DNA from: Heterotrichella gracilis
Lineage: Eukaryota > Sar > Xanthophyceae > Tribonematales > Xanthonemataceae
Length of the DNA stretch: 64,000 bases
Assembly: GCA_032358255.1 (NCBI GenBank)
Contig: JAULBX010025275.1
Span: 124,001-188,000 of the forward strand
Direction of reading: 5' to 3'
Shown: one piece after another, positions 12,640 to 24,812 of the stretch
Layout: the number at the start of each line of letters is the position of its first letter
Position numbering within the stretch: position 1 is the first letter of the stretch
Position numbers and translations under genes: made by a program
Notes under the pieces: generated by a model
What the model was told of the DNA's origin: nothing
What the model saw: only the letters and a program-made list of their open reading frames with translations
The model's database searches: none

Positions 12640-15078
12640 TCACAAGCCCGCGCCCTCCCCCCTGGCAGCAGCCGCAGCCACCGCAGCCAGCATGGGCAGC
12701 TCGGGCATGAGGCCGGGGGCCTCGTCGGTGGGGGGGAGGGAGCCTGAGCCTGGGCCCGAGCGGTTGGAAACCTCCTCCTGCAGATTGGCCACCTGGGGGG
12801 GCGGGGATGAGGGTGAGTTCAGTGGCTCAGTCATGGATACATACGCCTTTCATGGCTGTGCTGGTAAGGTGCACCCACGGGGTGAAAGGTTCCACTACAA
12901 GGTGGGGGGCGGGGGCATGGTGAGCTCGGGATAGCATTTGCAAGCAGGATAAACTGCTGCACCACTCCACCCCCACCACTGCGTCCACCCCTCCCCCTTG
13001 CCAATCCCCACCTCCCCCACCACCCCACCCACCTGCTCCCTGAGCCTCTGGTTGACCTTTGCCAGCAGGCTGAGCTCGTGCTGCAGGTTGGTGTTGCTCT
13101 TGGCAAGGTGGTCCGCCTGCGCCTGCAGCGTGCTCACCTTGGCTTCAAGCTCGACTGTGTAGGCGGCCTTGCGCTCCTTGCTCTTCTGGGCACTCTGGTG
13201 AGCGGGGGGCAGGGTTTGGTGTTAGGGTTTAGGGTGCATTGCTGTCTGGGCGCTCTGGTGAGCGGGGTTGGGGGGAGGGTAGGGTGTATGGTTCGTTGCT
13301 GTCTGGGCGCTCTGGTAATGGTGGTGGGGGTGACGGGGTGCGGGTGCACAGGCAGGGCATCGATGCATTTGCAAGCCGATTCTCATCCAAGCAGGGTATA
13401 TAATGCATGGGACAGGAGCTGGACTGTGTAGGCGGCCTTGCGATCCTTGCGCACCTGGGCGCAATGGAGGGTGGTGGGTTTGTGTGGGGTGCACAGGTTG
13501 GTTCCACTGTGCGCATTCAGCCCATTGAAAGTGCATTTATGCAGCACGCACCGTTGCAAATGCATGCGGGTACTCGCGGCCAACTCGCGCACATCGATGC
13601 ACATACATGGCCTCAAGACAAGACATATGCATGGCGATAAATTACAAAAGAAAAAATGCTGCTGGTAATGCAACGTCGGGGAGACTGTTCCTTTTCTTTG
13701 AATACTGACATGCAGCCTGTTTTGTGCCTGACATTGATACTTCTTGCCATTTGACCAGCGCACAGTCAGCAGCACCCTGCCTTGCGCCCCAGAACCCACC
13801 TGTCTATTGGCCAGCACCCGCTTCAGCTTCTTGGGCTCCAGCTTCACCAGCTCATCAGAACTGAACCTGCCCTTGCGCAGCTTGAGCTTGTTGGTCACTG
13901 GCACCCCATCGGCATCCATCTCCTCGCCCTCTGCGGCACTGGATGAGGGGCCGCTGTCCGCCGATCGGACCTCTGCAGAGGTGGTGCGTACGGATGGTGG
14001 GTGCTGCGTTTCTGATGTGGGTCGGATGGGTGGGTGGTGCTGCATCTCTGATGCTGGTCGCAAGGGTGGGTGGTGTTGTGCAGGTGGTGGTGCTGGGGGC
14101 TCCATGTGGGGGTGGATGGGCCTGATCGGGAGCCGCTGGGGGTCATCGCTGGGCCGAGCGATGGGCTGGCCATGCAGGGCTGCAATGGCGAGGTCCTTCT
14201 CCCTGTTGAGGGCTTCCCACTGCTTAGGGTTTAGGGTGGCGGTGGCCAGCTCGTTTTCCCCCCTGGCGTGTGCTGCCGCGGCTGCTGCTGCACCAGATAC
14301 CGCTGCCCTGGCTGCTGCCTGTGCGAATGACATCTGCTGGACGTACTCCAGCTGCTTGGAGAGGACGGAGGACTGCAGGGCTTCGTAGTCTGACTTGAAG
14401 CCCGCCAAGCCTGGAACGGCAGCAGAAAAGGGTTTAAGATTCATGGTTGTGGGGGTGAGCAGAAGCCCACACCTGTAACCTCACCAAAGCCCTTATGGTT
14501 CAGGCTTAGGCATACCAAACATATCACAGCGCCAAAATAGCGAAGGGTATATATATTTAGAAGTTGAGCAACCCGCCATACCTGGAACGGCACCACAAGG
14601 GGTTTAAGGTTTTGGGGCCGGGCGCGGTCGCCAGTTTGAGGTTTTGGGTTGAGTGACTCTCCATAGCTGGGTTGGAAGCCACAGATGCAGCCAGCCCTAA
14701 GAGCAGGCCTCGCAAGGGGAGCTGGCCGAGTGATGTTGCTACACAAGGGTTTAGGGTATCGGCAACAGGGGCCCAGTGGATCGCCAAACGTGAAACTTTG
14801 AACGGCACCGTACGGGTTTCGTGTTAGGGTTTTGAGGTTGGGCGCATCGCCATACCTGGGTTGGATGCCGCGGTTGCAGCGAGGCCCGAGAGGAGGCCCT
14901 GCAGGGGGAGCTGGCCTAGGGACATGGCGTTTGACATGTGGTGGCCCAGCTCCGGGAAAACAGTTTTCAGGAAGGTCTCCTCGCTTGGCGTGGCGTGGAG
15001 GGGGGCGGGCTGGTCCCTGGGGTCCCATTCTGCCCCAGCCTTGGCAGCTGTACCTCTAGGGCGCTCAGCCATGGCCAT
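12640..15078 (-). CDS. bZIP transcription factor, group I (VIP1/RSG)-like
   Basis: Nuclear DNA-binding dimeric transcription factor. Exons are 15078-14856, 14410-13800, 13194-13033 and 12792-12640, all in phase, giving 382 aa. The basic region starts at the end of exon 2 (KKLKRVLANRQ, about 268-278). Exon 3 completes it: SAQKSKERKAAYTVELEAKV, then heptads SNTNLQHELSLLAKVNQRL. The contact spacing is Asn-x7-Lys, not Asn-x7-Arg. That Lys is a mark of plant group I bZIPs. The N-terminal half has an Ala-rich stretch and His/Pro/Gln-rich low complexity; the C-terminus is Ala-rich. Exon 2 contains the telomere-like string CCCTAAACCCTAA in frame at about 14223-14237, encoding T-L-N-P-K. Divergent from the AT-hook gene at 16519. 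Confidence 0.93.
13217..13316 (-). repeat. Repeated copies of the bZIP exon 3 acceptor edge
   Basis: The exon 3 edge (plus-strand GGGCACTCTGGTGAGCGGGG at about 13188-13207) recurs as CTGGGCGCTCTGGTGAGCGG at about 13246 and again, truncated, at about 13304. A GTTAGGGTTTAGGG run separates the true junction from the first copy. Confidence 0.88.
13417..13470 (-). repeat. Decayed copy of bZIP exon 3 coding sequence in intron 2
   Basis: In gene sense it reads AAGGATCGCAAGGCCGCCTA CACAGTCCAGCT, matching the basic-region codons of exon 3 (KERKAAYTVEL as KDRKAAYTVQL). It lies about 260 bp upstream of the real exon and starts at a CCCAG that could act as a decoy acceptor. Confidence 0.92.
14665..14750 (-). 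repeat. Decayed copy of the bZIP exon 1 end plus intron 1 start
   Basis: In gene sense, CGGCCAGCTCCCCTTGCGAG ... GCTTCCAACCCAG repeats the end of exon 1 (GQLPLQGLL...ASNP as GQLPLRGLL...ASNP) and runs into intron-like CAACCCAAAACCTC that also follows the real donor. Telomere-like CCCTAAACCC lies between original and copy. Confidence 0.93.
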
Positions 15079-16518
15079 CTGAAGGATATGGGCAAACTGT
15101 GTGAGTGAAAGTTATTTTTCCAACTAAAGTCGGTGGCAATCTGTTCAAAAGTGTGTTAAATAGGCGGTGACCCGCTGGCGGGGTATGGGTTGTGTCTGTA
15201 ATCAACAACAAGGGCCAACTTCCAGGTGCCCCTATGTGCAATGCATGCTTTACATGCACTCGTTCCAATTGCAGCAGGTCTAAATGGTACAATTATTGGC
15301 ATGAAAAGTAGACAAAACCAGTAGGTTGTGGCGGGTTCTTATGCACGTACCAACTGGCGAGCCGGTGTACAACTGTTACCCACTGGCAGTGCCAACTTGT
15401 CACCAGCTTGCTCGAACCACCCAAGCGATGGGCAGCTTCACGGTTCTTGGAAACGCCAAACCTTAGAGGTACGAGTTCTTTCACCAAGACCTTGCCACGC
15501 CGCACTACAACCTAACCTGAGGTGCTGCCTGAAGGCTGTCAGCTGACCTTGTGAACAAACAATGGGTGGACGGTTTCAAAACCTCCATCCCAAGGACGAA
15601 AGCAGGGAAAATCTACTGGACAGAACGGCGAGGCTGACGAGTAAAATAGCAGCTGGTTTGCTTGCCTCTACCGTTTTTGATGGTACAAGGCTGCAACTGC
15701 TCAGTATGAGAACAGTTGGTCCATGTAAAGGTGGAAGTGGATGCTAGCTGGCACTGTGGTACACACAGTAAAAGTCTCAAGCCCTCCTAACATACAGCAG
15801 CCAGACTCTGTCAGTTACCCCAAGAGTTAGAAGAGCAACTTTCTCACGTCGAGCTGCACACACCTGTCGTGCTACAGAGTCGTTGCTGCGTGCGTTGTCA
15901 ACCAGTGGGCGCCCATAGAATGCATGCATAGCTGAATGCAAGTGCGATCGGGTCACGTCAACACGTTGTCGTACTAGCTCTACCTACCGTTGCTTCCCAG
16001 TTTCGGTTTGGGGGTTGTTTTAGCACTGTTTGGCATAGGTATTTGGCAGTGGCATGCATGCCGCTGCCACCGCAATTGGTGGCCAGCACTGCCGTTGCCA
16101 GCCCATATCAGCAGCACTGCGTTGAACGGCTATGAAACTTTATCATGAATATTACAAGCGTTTAGCAACGTACAGCATGCAGCATGGCGACGTGGGTGAC
16201 TTGCCCATGCAAGCGGGTTTTGGCGCCATCGCACCCTAGATGCCACCACACCCACACTCTTTGAGCATGCCCGTGTTTCCGCTGCAACAACAACACTGCC
16301 AAGGCCTCCAATCATTGAGCGTGTTCCCAAAACACCGCCAAAGTAAGTTACAGTTGCCTTTCAGCCTCACACTACTCACTCTTAGCCACTAAGCTGTGGC
16401 CCCTGCTTATTTCATGGGTGTGGCTAAGAGCTCACAGTGGCACACGGTGCAGCTTCACAACCTGTGGGACGTTCCAGAATCTCCCAGTATCGCCCGTTGT
16501 GTGCAGGATACCGCAAGC
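15079..16518. other. Intergenic between divergent bZIP and AT-hook genes
   Basis: About 1.4 kb between two start codons, so probably a shared upstream region. I see no convincing coding sequence. A few open frames (for example 16130-16330 minus) lack family resemblance. Confidence 0.5.
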
Positions 16519-19500
16519 ATGGCCACTATCAGCCTCCCAGGCTCCTCAGCAAGGCCTCGGCTAGCAACGACAGGCACGCACCCACACCCCCGTTCACGCG
16601 CACCACCACATATACCATACACCTGGTGACACTGCACACTGGCAATCCTGGAGTTCTTTTTATGCAACCGGAATCTGCTGGCCTAGTGCTGGCCCATTCC
16701 CCAGCAATCGTCTAGATGGCAAAACCAAACCACCCCTGACACTCTCACCTCATCCCCAAAAACCTCAGCAACTAGTCTCCTAGTGCCACATCCCACCTGC
16801 TTGCCACTCTGACTTCCTTCCCACACCACAAGCCAACCCAGTCCCCACCATTTTCCCATCTGGCGCAGGGACGATCCCGGTCCCAGCAACCGCGAGGTGC
16901 TGTCCCAGGTGGCAGCCGCCAAGCGCCACCGGCAGCGCCTGCTTGAGTCCCTGCAGCAGCTGGGGAGGGCAGCTGAGGGCATGTCCCGAGAGGAGCAGCA
17001 GCTGCTGAGGGAGGTCATGCAGCAGCCCTCAAGGGCGGAGGACCAGGAGGTGGGTGGGTGATGGGTGGGACATGGGGGCTGTGGGCGGATACACCCACCC
17101 ACATCTGCTGGCCATGGGCGCTTTCTCGATGACTGCAACACCCATCGGTGTTTAATTGTCTATGCAACAGGATGGGTTGTGGGGGTGGGGGGGAGGGTCA
17201 TCGTCACATGGATGAGAATGGTTTCCCCGTTGTGTAGGACTACGTTGAAATCCCTCCCATCATTGAGAAGCTCTTCCGGGAAGCGGGGGTGGCAGATTTA
17301 GTCCCATGGGATGGTAAAATGCTGCCCTGGGATGGGGAGTATGGCTACACGCAGCCCAAGGGGAAGCATTTTGATTGGTTTGAGGAGGATAGCGAAGATG
17401 ATGAGGAAGAGGAGGAAGAAGAGGAAGGTGGGTGGATAGTGATACTGAGGAGTGACCATCAGCATGTACGCATGGATGATTGTGCGTGGAAGAGCATCCA
17501 TGCGTGGTTAGTGACAGTAGTAAGTTGCTATCAGCATGCAACCATGATTAATCGTCCAGGCATGAATATTGTCAAGGTCAAGGGTTTTGGTAAACCTTGC
17601 GCCCATCACCATGGTGCAGAGGCGGAGCCTGATGCCAGTGCAGAGCCCCTCGTGGTCCCCCCCATGGGCCTTCCCACCGCCGCGGAGCTGCTGTCCCCAC
17701 ACCCGGTCCCCATTGAGGTGGCGGGGACCCTGGAGCGGGAGCTAGGGGCCAGGTGGCAAATCGAGCAGGCGATGGACCAAATGGAAGATGACCCAGACGA
17801 CGAAGGTAGCCATGTGCATGCGATGAGCAGCCAGCATGACGATTCATGCGATCACTGTTACATGAGTGCCCAATTCCAGGAGAGGTCACACGGCATGCAC
17901 TTTCTGGCAATGGCAAGCCGCTGCAGCAGGCGGAGGGTTTGCAAAATCCACCTTTGATGTCATGATCATGGCCTTGTCACCCATGATCACATTTGATCAC
18001 ACATGGCCTTGTCACCCATGATCACACCTCACACCCTTTGCCTGGTAACTGGCTGGTACTCTCCCCTCTCTGGCGAGTGACTCTTACTTTCACCCCTTTG
18101 CTGTGCAGCCCTGCTAGGGGACGATGAGGAGTTCGTGGTAGGGGAGGGAGTGGACGAAATGCTGCGCCTGCTGGAGAGTGGCCAAAAGCTGCCGCCACTG
18201 CAGGTCAGGGGGCAATCGGAAATCCTATGGGATGCCTAGTTTCTTCTTGGATTTCATCCCAGTGGAAAGGGGTATATAGAAAGAGATCTTCCCCAGTTGC
18301 AAGGGGTACATAGAGATCTCTTTCTATATACCCCTCGCCAGTTGTCCCTAATTTAGGGCCTAAACATGTACCAATCCCTGCTCAGTGCACGTGCCCCCTT
18401 TATTACAACCCTCCCCACTCCCCTGTTCAGGACCCCCGTATTATCCCTCCTGAGCCTGCGCATGTTCTCAAGGAGCGCATCGAATCCCTGGTGGATGCAT
18501 ACGAGGACCAGTTTCGCAAGAAAAAGGACCGGCGCCTGACCCTAGAACAGCTGCGTGCACCACCAGGGGAGGATGTGCCAATAGACTTTACAGTGGAGGT
18601 ATGGTAACTCGCTAGCCGGCTGCAGGGGTTCATTGCTGCGGCGGACACCTCCAGTTGTTCTGCTCTGTTATTTAGAGGTTCATTTTCTTTTATCTACCAC
18701 TCATTTTCCCGGCCAGTACTATTACAATTTACATACTACATTGTTATTAAAAAGCGGGGAGAGATGCAGATGCAGTCCCAGCAGATGCAGCACCAGCAGA
18801 TGATGATCATGGGGTTGGCAACCCTCCATATGCTAAGCTGCCGGCCTCACTGAACACCACCCTGTCACTACAGGATGATGATAAGGAAGGTTTAGGTGAT
18901 GAAGACGAGGATGATGGTGACCCCCCCTTTGCCAAGCTGCCCGTGCTTGACATCAGCACGGAGGAGTACCGCCAGGCACCAGACATCCCGCCGCAGGTGG
19001 AGGAGGAGTTTGATCGCTTCCAGTGGATACTGTACCTCCTGCGCAGGTGGGGGGGAGTTTGTCAACTCTAGCCAACGTGTGGCTATCTTGGTCATAGCCC
19101 TGGGGCCGTATGTAAGGTGGTGCAGCACAGTCTCATGGACCCTAACCTGACCCTACGACGCCTGCTGGTGGCACTGAAATCCACGAAACTCTCCAAATTC
19201 CAGTGAATTTGCTAGTCATTAAATCATCCATTTCCCGTGGGGTGCGCAGGGCCTATCTGGACCACAACCCTGCTGGGCCTGTGCGCAAGCTGGTGGAGCA
19301 CAGCCTGGTGGCACCCCACCTGACCTACGATGACCCCCTGGTGGTGTTCAAGGGGCCGCAGGCGTGGGAGGACTACATGGGGGTGAGAAAGGGGGGGGTG
19401 GGGGTGGGGGTGTTCATGCATGCACTAGTCTCCTTCGTATTGGTGTCACCTGTTGTCTCTATGAGTCATGGGCGTGACATGGCGCCAGTGGTGTTGGCAG

Positions 19501-22016
19501 TAGTAGCAGCAGCACGACTCGGGCACAGGAAATGTCACACCAGTGGCAGTGGAATGAGTTTTTTGCATATAAGACTTTTGCATATAATTCTATATATTTT
19601 ATCTCGTATACTTGTCCCTAGCGTCACGCTACTTATGGTCGAGGTGAGGTGCGGGTTCATGCAGGTGCACGGCGCGTACTCACCATGCAGTTGCATCATG
19701 CACGCCTTTTGATTGAGTGAATAGGCTCGCCAAGAAGGTCTACTAGGCAGTTCAATGTTTGACTTTACATGTCACAATGTAATGCTGACACGTGATGTGA
19801 CCGTGGCAGGCATTGGAGAAGTCTGGTGGCTGGGTGGAGCTGGAGCAAATCTGGGGGGCAGTGAGGACATACGAGTGAGTGGGGGGCAGGCCCCTCAAAA
19901 CCCTCAAAAACCCCTAGTGCACTGCTGCATGCGGGTTGGTGGCGAATGCTGGATAGTAGCTGCAGGTAGACCAGCAGCACAGAACACCTTCCTGTATGTG
20001 CCTTTTTTACCAGCTTCCTATATACTGAATGTGCAATTCATCCTTGCTTTCATGTAAATTGGAACAGCCTCCTGCGCTTGGTTGTCTAGCAGCAATTTGC
20101 ACCTTATACCGGAACACTTTCCAACGGCATGCACTCTCTCACACAGGCGTGCCCCTTCCTTGCAGGCCCAAGCTCATTTGGGAGGTTGTGGCGGACGTGT
20201 TTTTCCACGTACCCTACACCGACAGCTACAGGCTGTACCTCTCCCTCAACATGCCAGACGATTCTAGCGAGCCGATCGAGGCCGATGAGAGCTTGGATTA
20301 CGAGCCGATCACCGACCCCAGCGACCCAAACTACGATCCATCAAGGGATGAGTACGTGGTGGATGCTGTGGGGAGGTACTGCGCTTCCCCCTTGGGCCAA
20401 CAGGCGGAGAGTGTTACATGGCGGGGGGTGGATGGGGAGCCCATGAAATTCACCCCCGGGGGGGCTGGGGGCCTTTCCCAGGAGCAGCGGCGGAGCTACC
20501 GGCGGGAGCGGGAGCCAATCACAGGGCAGCAGCAGGTACTGGCGTCCGTTTTAGGGTTTACAGTTTAGGGGTCAATGTTAGGATTTAGGGTGTTGCAAGT
20601 GCAGCAGGAGGTACTCTACCGCTAATCATGGCGCAGCAGCAGGTACTGCCCTCCATTTTGGGTTTAATGACCAAGGTCCAGGGTTCATGGTTTTGCCAGT
20701 GCAGGATTACTCACCGCCAATCACAGCACAGCAGCAGGTACTCTCCTGCTTAATTATGTTGCATGAGGGTTACCAACTCGTCATGCATGGCTCTCTTTTA
20801 GTAGCATCATCGCATGGCACAGGTCTTGGCAAGCTCGGTGTCACCTGCACCTTGGCTTGTTGACAAGTTCGCGGGATGGCTTTGCCGCTGCATCCTTTAT
20901 GATTTCCCTGTTTCCTGCCTGTAGCAACAAGGGGCACAATTACCCAAGAGGAAACGCGGGCGGCCGCGGAAGGCTGCCGCCGCGGCCGCTGCGGCCGCCA
21001 GTGCATCGGCGCCCGGGCTGGCATCTGAGTCCCTGCGGGAGTGGATAGCCACTCCTGCAGAAGATCTGTATGACGAGGACAGCTACGCGGTCAGCTTCCG
21101 TCACACCTTCCGGGCGGAGAATGGGGTGGGCCCCTCGCTGCGCCCAGGGGAGGGCGAGACGCGGAGCGTGGAGGGGGCGTTTGAGTACGTCACCCGCCAC
21201 GCGGCGGTGTATGAGCGCCGCGACCACGACCTCCCTGAGGGCCTGGGTTCCATCTCCGCAGAGGGGGGTGGGGATTTAGGGAGCGGTGGCCAAGGGGAGG
21301 AGGGCGGGGAGGGGGCAGGGGTGCGGTATGCGGGTCAGAGGGAGGGGAGCGAGGCAGGCACTGCATGGCAGACTGGGGAGGTGATGACTGTGTGCGTCAC
21401 GCTGCAGTACACCATAGATGGGGAGCTGGGCCAGGTGTGGCTGGGCGGGGTGGGCCAAGGGTTTAGGGTTTAGGGTTTAGGGTCAGGTCAAATGCTGTGT
21501 GTTGATGAATGGCCTGGGCAGTATGTCTGCATGTGGTTTGTGAGCACCGGGCATGCCATTGGGAGCAGAGCTGGTAGTGGTACTGAAAGTGCACTACCCC
21601 TTGCCTGGCCAGAGTAGTACACAAGCTCAAGCTCATTTGCAAAGCTGGGCCGTCCACTCCCCACCACATCCCGCACCAATCCCCACCTCTTGACACCCCA
21701 CCCGCTGCTGCGCTAAACCCTACGGACATGCTTGCAACCCTAAACCCTACACCCTGCACTCCCCCAGGTGACGGATGTGAAGGCGGACTGGGGAGGGCTG
21801 ATGGGGGCACTCTCTGCCTATCACGATGCCATCGCCATGTGGGTTGAGGCCACAGGGCTGAACCAGTGGCACAACCCTGCTTTGGAGGCGGCAGGCATTC
21901 CCGAGGGCCCCGGGCTAGGGTACACTGATGAGGAGCTGAAGGAGATGTTTGGGGTCCCTCCGGAGGGGGAGGAGGATAGTGATGATGATGACGGGGAGGG
22001 ATACGACACGTGGTAG
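16519..22016 (+). CDS. Large acidic AT-hook protein, possibly plastid-targeted; family not recognised
   Basis: Twelve phase-consistent exons give 808 aa: 16519-16625, 16869-17049, 17238-17427, 17620-17805, 18109-18203, 18431-18598, 18874-19046, 19250-19382, 19810-19874, 20166-20535, 20925-21434 and 21768-22016. The N-terminus (MATISLPGSSARPRLATTG) resembles a plastid transit peptide. A Gln/Glu-rich helix-like stretch follows, then a Glu/Asp run (EEDSEDDEEEEEEEE). A well-ordered Trp/Tyr-rich central part contains WVELEQIWGAVRTYE and LIWEVVADVFFHVPYTDSYR. A single AT-hook (KRKRGRPRKA, about 562-571) precedes an Ala run, and the C-terminus is acidic (EEDSDDDDGEGYDTW). The AT-hook plus transit-like leader would suit a plastid nucleoid or transcription-associated protein, but that is inference. 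The first exon is the least certain. Confidence 0.8.
17955..18028. repeat. Intronic direct repeat
   Basis: CATGGCCTTGTCACCCATGA TCACA occurs twice (about 17967 and 18003), flanked by further TGATCACA copies, in intron 4 of the AT-hook gene. Confidence 0.85.
18268..18335. repeat. Perfect 22-bp inverted repeat in intron 5
   Basis: The left arm 18268-18289 (AGGGGTATATAGAAAGAGAT CT) is exactly reverse-complemented at 18314-18335. The 24-bp spacer itself holds a shortened third version (AAGGGGTACATAGAGATC). Confidence 0.95.
18798..18852 (+). repeat. Decayed copy of AT-hook gene exon 7
   Basis: GATGATGATCATGG ... CCATATGCTAAGCTGCCGG resembles the real exon 7 (GATGATG ... CCTTTGCCAAGCTGCCCG at 18909-18944) and lies just upstream of that exon's acceptor. 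Confidence 0.7.
19074..19195 (+). repeat. Decayed copy of AT-hook gene exon 8
   Basis: The stretch GGTGGTGCAGCACAGTCTCA TGG ... CTGACCCTACGA ... CTGGTGGCACTGAAA parallels the real exon 8 (CTGGTGGAGCACAGCCTGGT GGC ... CTGACCTACGA ... CTGGTGGTGTTCAAG), about 180 bp upstream of it. It is more diverged than most echoes here. Confidence 0.8.
20590..20745 (+). repeat. Two decayed copies of the AT-hook gene exon 10 donor
   Basis: The real junction reads CCAATCACAGGGCAGCAGCA G|GTACTGGCGTCC. Copies at about 20618-20660 and 20710-20750 repeat CTAATCATGGCGCAGCAGCA GGTACTG and CCAATCACAGCACAGCAGCA GGTACTC. Telomere-like GGGTTTA and ATTTAGGG runs lie between the original and the first copy. Confidence 0.95.
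21461..21483. repeat. Interstitial telomere-like run (TTTAGGG)3
   Basis: GGTTTAGGGTTTAGGGTTTA GGG starts about 27 bases after the exon 11 donor of the AT-hook gene. It is the Arabidopsis-type telomere repeat inside a gene. Confidence 0.95.
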
Positions 22017-23246
22017 CATGCTGGGGCCTGCTGTGGGGGGGGGTTAGGTGTAAGGGTTAATTTTGTCTTGGGGAGAGTTACAAGATGTGGTATCAGCTGG
22101 GGCCTGGTGTGTTTATGTTGCCTCGCAAGTACCTGTGAACTTAACAAGGTCATGCATTGACAGTGCTGTGCGCTAGAGGTTTTTTTTGCCAGCAGCTTGC
22201 AAGTACACATCGCACTGCTGTGTCAATTGATTATCGAATGGGGTCGCCAGACTGCTGCAAGGCAATGTAACACTGCAGTATGTCGGTTGTCCAGACCTGT
22301 GTAGACATCAACCTGGTTTCAGAGTGCCCACAATGGGTGGAAGGGAGTGGTGAAGCATATTCTTCTAGTTCTTCAAGGTATTAATTAGGTGACAAGCATA
22401 CGTTGTCCTTAAGTCTGCAGCCGACCATGCAGTGCAGTTTGACTTATTGTCTCCTTGCAAAAACAACGTGTGGATGCATGCATGCATTGCGGTTGGTGGA
22501 TGATGGAGTCCAGATTGAAGTGCATGGCGACTGGCTGTGTTGTCAAAAAGGGGTTTGGTCGGTTTGGCTGAGCGAACACTGCCTATACCGGGTTCTAAAG
22601 GACACCTAGCTGCCCGTTTGCTTTGCCTTAAATTGCATTGTAAATCCGTCAGCAGTGTGGTCCAGGCTGCCCTATCGATACTGAGGACACGCAAACCACT
22701 TTGCGTTGGGCCCAGGGCACTGAAGCTTGACTGCTTTCGTGTCCTTCAAAATGGGTTGCAACCCACTTATGCGAATCCAAGTCTTTTATGGAAGGGATAT
22801 CTCTTTGGCAACTTCAGTTCCGGGAATCTAGGGCCTTCACATCCTGCACGTCCTCCTGACCCGGTGGTACAAGGTGCGTTGCCTGAATCGGTATTGGTGG
22901 CTGTGCTGGCGTTACTAACCACACCATGAAGCCACGAGGGCTGCACATGCGTGTAGGGTGGTTGACCACCCCATCCCCCCTTGATGCACTTCCTTGAATT
23001 GCCGGGCAGTGCTTACTACCGTGCACACGGGTCACGCGCAGGGGCTACTCTGCAAAAGGAGCACGATCAGGGATACTACTCAGGGATAGAGTGGTCAGGG
23101 ATACTACTCTGTGGCAGTGCCTGGCCTCCCTGGCGTTGGCCAGTGTGTTCTCGAGCTTGGTGTAGGAAGCTTGATGTAGGCGTCACCAACCCTGGCAGGC
23201 AGCGCACTGATCCCTGTGCAACCAGACCACTGTTGCTGGTTACACT
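22017..23246. other. Intergenic, no supported gene
   Basis: Spacer between two same-strand genes. It contains a GATGCATGCATGC run near 22474 and a short tandem repeat (TCAGGGATACTACTC, about 23068-23107) shortly before the kinase 1 start. Confidence 0.5.
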
Positions 23247-24812
23247 ATGGACACTGGGGCTGTGGCGGGAAACAACGGCAGATACACACACACCAGTGAT
23301 GAGTTTCTGGGCAAAGGTAAGTGGCAAGCCATGCTGCCCATTCTCATGATAAGAGAGAGTGTCTTCAGTTTAATCACTATGGGCGCTTAACCCTTAACGC
23401 CCGACTGCCTAAGGAAGGTTGACATCTCAAGCTTGCCCAATACCACAGGATTGCTCACATCGGTCACACATCTTCAATTGCCAAGACACGTGTGTATTTC
23501 TGGTTGAAAGCCTTGGCTATATGCATATGCAGGTACCTATGGCTCTGTATATCTTGCCTTGGACAATGACACCAAGCAGCAAGTGGCCATCAAGTACATC
23601 AAGGTAGAGAAGCTCACAGGGAACATTCTCCGAGAGGTCATGAACCACTACCGAGTCTCTGTGCCAGCCCATCCCCACGTGATTTCCTTCAAGTCGGTGT
23701 TTTTGGACAGCGAATCCTGGCAGCTTGGCTTAGTGATGGAGTATGCGAATGGCGGAGAGCTGTTTGCCCATGTTAAAAACAGGGAGGGTGGGCGTTTGGA
23801 AGAGAAGGAAGCGCGGTACTTCTTCCAGCATCTGGTCCTGGGTGTGGACTACTGCCACGCCCAAGGGATCTCAAACCGTGACATAAAGCTGGAAAATTTG
23901 CTGCTGGCTTGGACATCGTCAAGGGCTGTGCTCAAGATCTGTGACTTTGGTAAGTTCTCTCATGATGCCCTCAAGAGTCTATCCACCCCAACACCATGCC
24001 TGTGCATCTTACAGTTCCTTGGACACATGCTTTACTGCCTTGCTTCAAAGCTCTCACGTTTACATGCGTCAGCTGTTCATCTGCATCTAGTGGTGTTGTC
24101 TGCGGAAGCCGTCGATTTGCGGTGCACTGGGGTTTGATGTTGGCCCAGCACCTCCAAGCATGCCGTCAATGCACCGGCGAGTGCCATTGCCAGGGCCAGT
24201 GCCACCAAGAGTTGGCCAATGCTGCTTGATTCGCCACTGCAATGGTGCATACACAACCCTACACCCTACCTCTTAAAACCTTGTTACCCTACCGTCCCTG
24301 CAGGGTTTGCCAAGAGCAGGGAGAATGACTCGCCTGCCAACTCAGCCGTGGGGACACCCGAGTACATGGCGCCTGAGGTCTTCCGTGGGCTGCGATATGA
24401 CGCCCACAAAGCCGATGTGTGGAGCATGGGGGTCATTGTGTTCGCCATGGTGACGGGCGGCTTCCCTTTCCGGGTGAGCGACCCGTTGAATGTGGGCCAG
24501 CTGTATCAACAGATCTCCAAACGACATTACTTCATACCGGACTTTGTTTCACCCTACCTAAGGAACCTGCTGCATAGGCTGCTGGACCCTTTTCCAGCCT
24601 CCAGGCTATCCATCCAGCAAGTGCTCGCGCACCCCTGGGTATTAGAAGACATGCCGTCCCATGCCCTCACGCTGAACAAGTACCTGCTAGGAGCCGAACG
24701 CAACGCAGCAGGGATGGAACAGAACGAAGCCGACATTGCTGCAACCATCAAAGAGGCCAGGCGGCTGCAGCTGGCGGCCCTCCAGCAAAAGAAGCAAGCT
24801 GGAATGCTTTGA
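23247..24812 (+). CDS. SnRK2-like serine/threonine protein kinase (paralog 1)
   Basis: Cytosolic or nuclear protein kinase of the plant SnRK2/SAPK type, a family linked to osmotic and abscisic-acid signalling in land plants. Exons 23247-23316, 23533-23949 and 24304-24812 give 331 aa. Visible motifs: glycine loop GKGTYGSV (22-29), VAIK with Lys44, catalytic loop [13 protein letters not shown] at the exon 2/3 join, and [10 protein letters not shown]. The catalytic loop has Asn in place of the usual His (NRD, not HRD); the catalytic Asp and Asn remain. The C-terminal tail (NEADIAATIKEARR) resembles the SnRK2 C-terminal regulatory helix; I see no acidic box. The start was chosen because exon 1 aligns with that of paralog 2 (NNGRYTH / NNGRFTH). 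Confidence 0.93.

Noticed and set aside
13744-14388. A 214-codon open frame on the plus strand
   Set aside because: It is exactly antisense to the bZIP exon 2, whose sense strand carries the bZIP basic region and correct splice phases.
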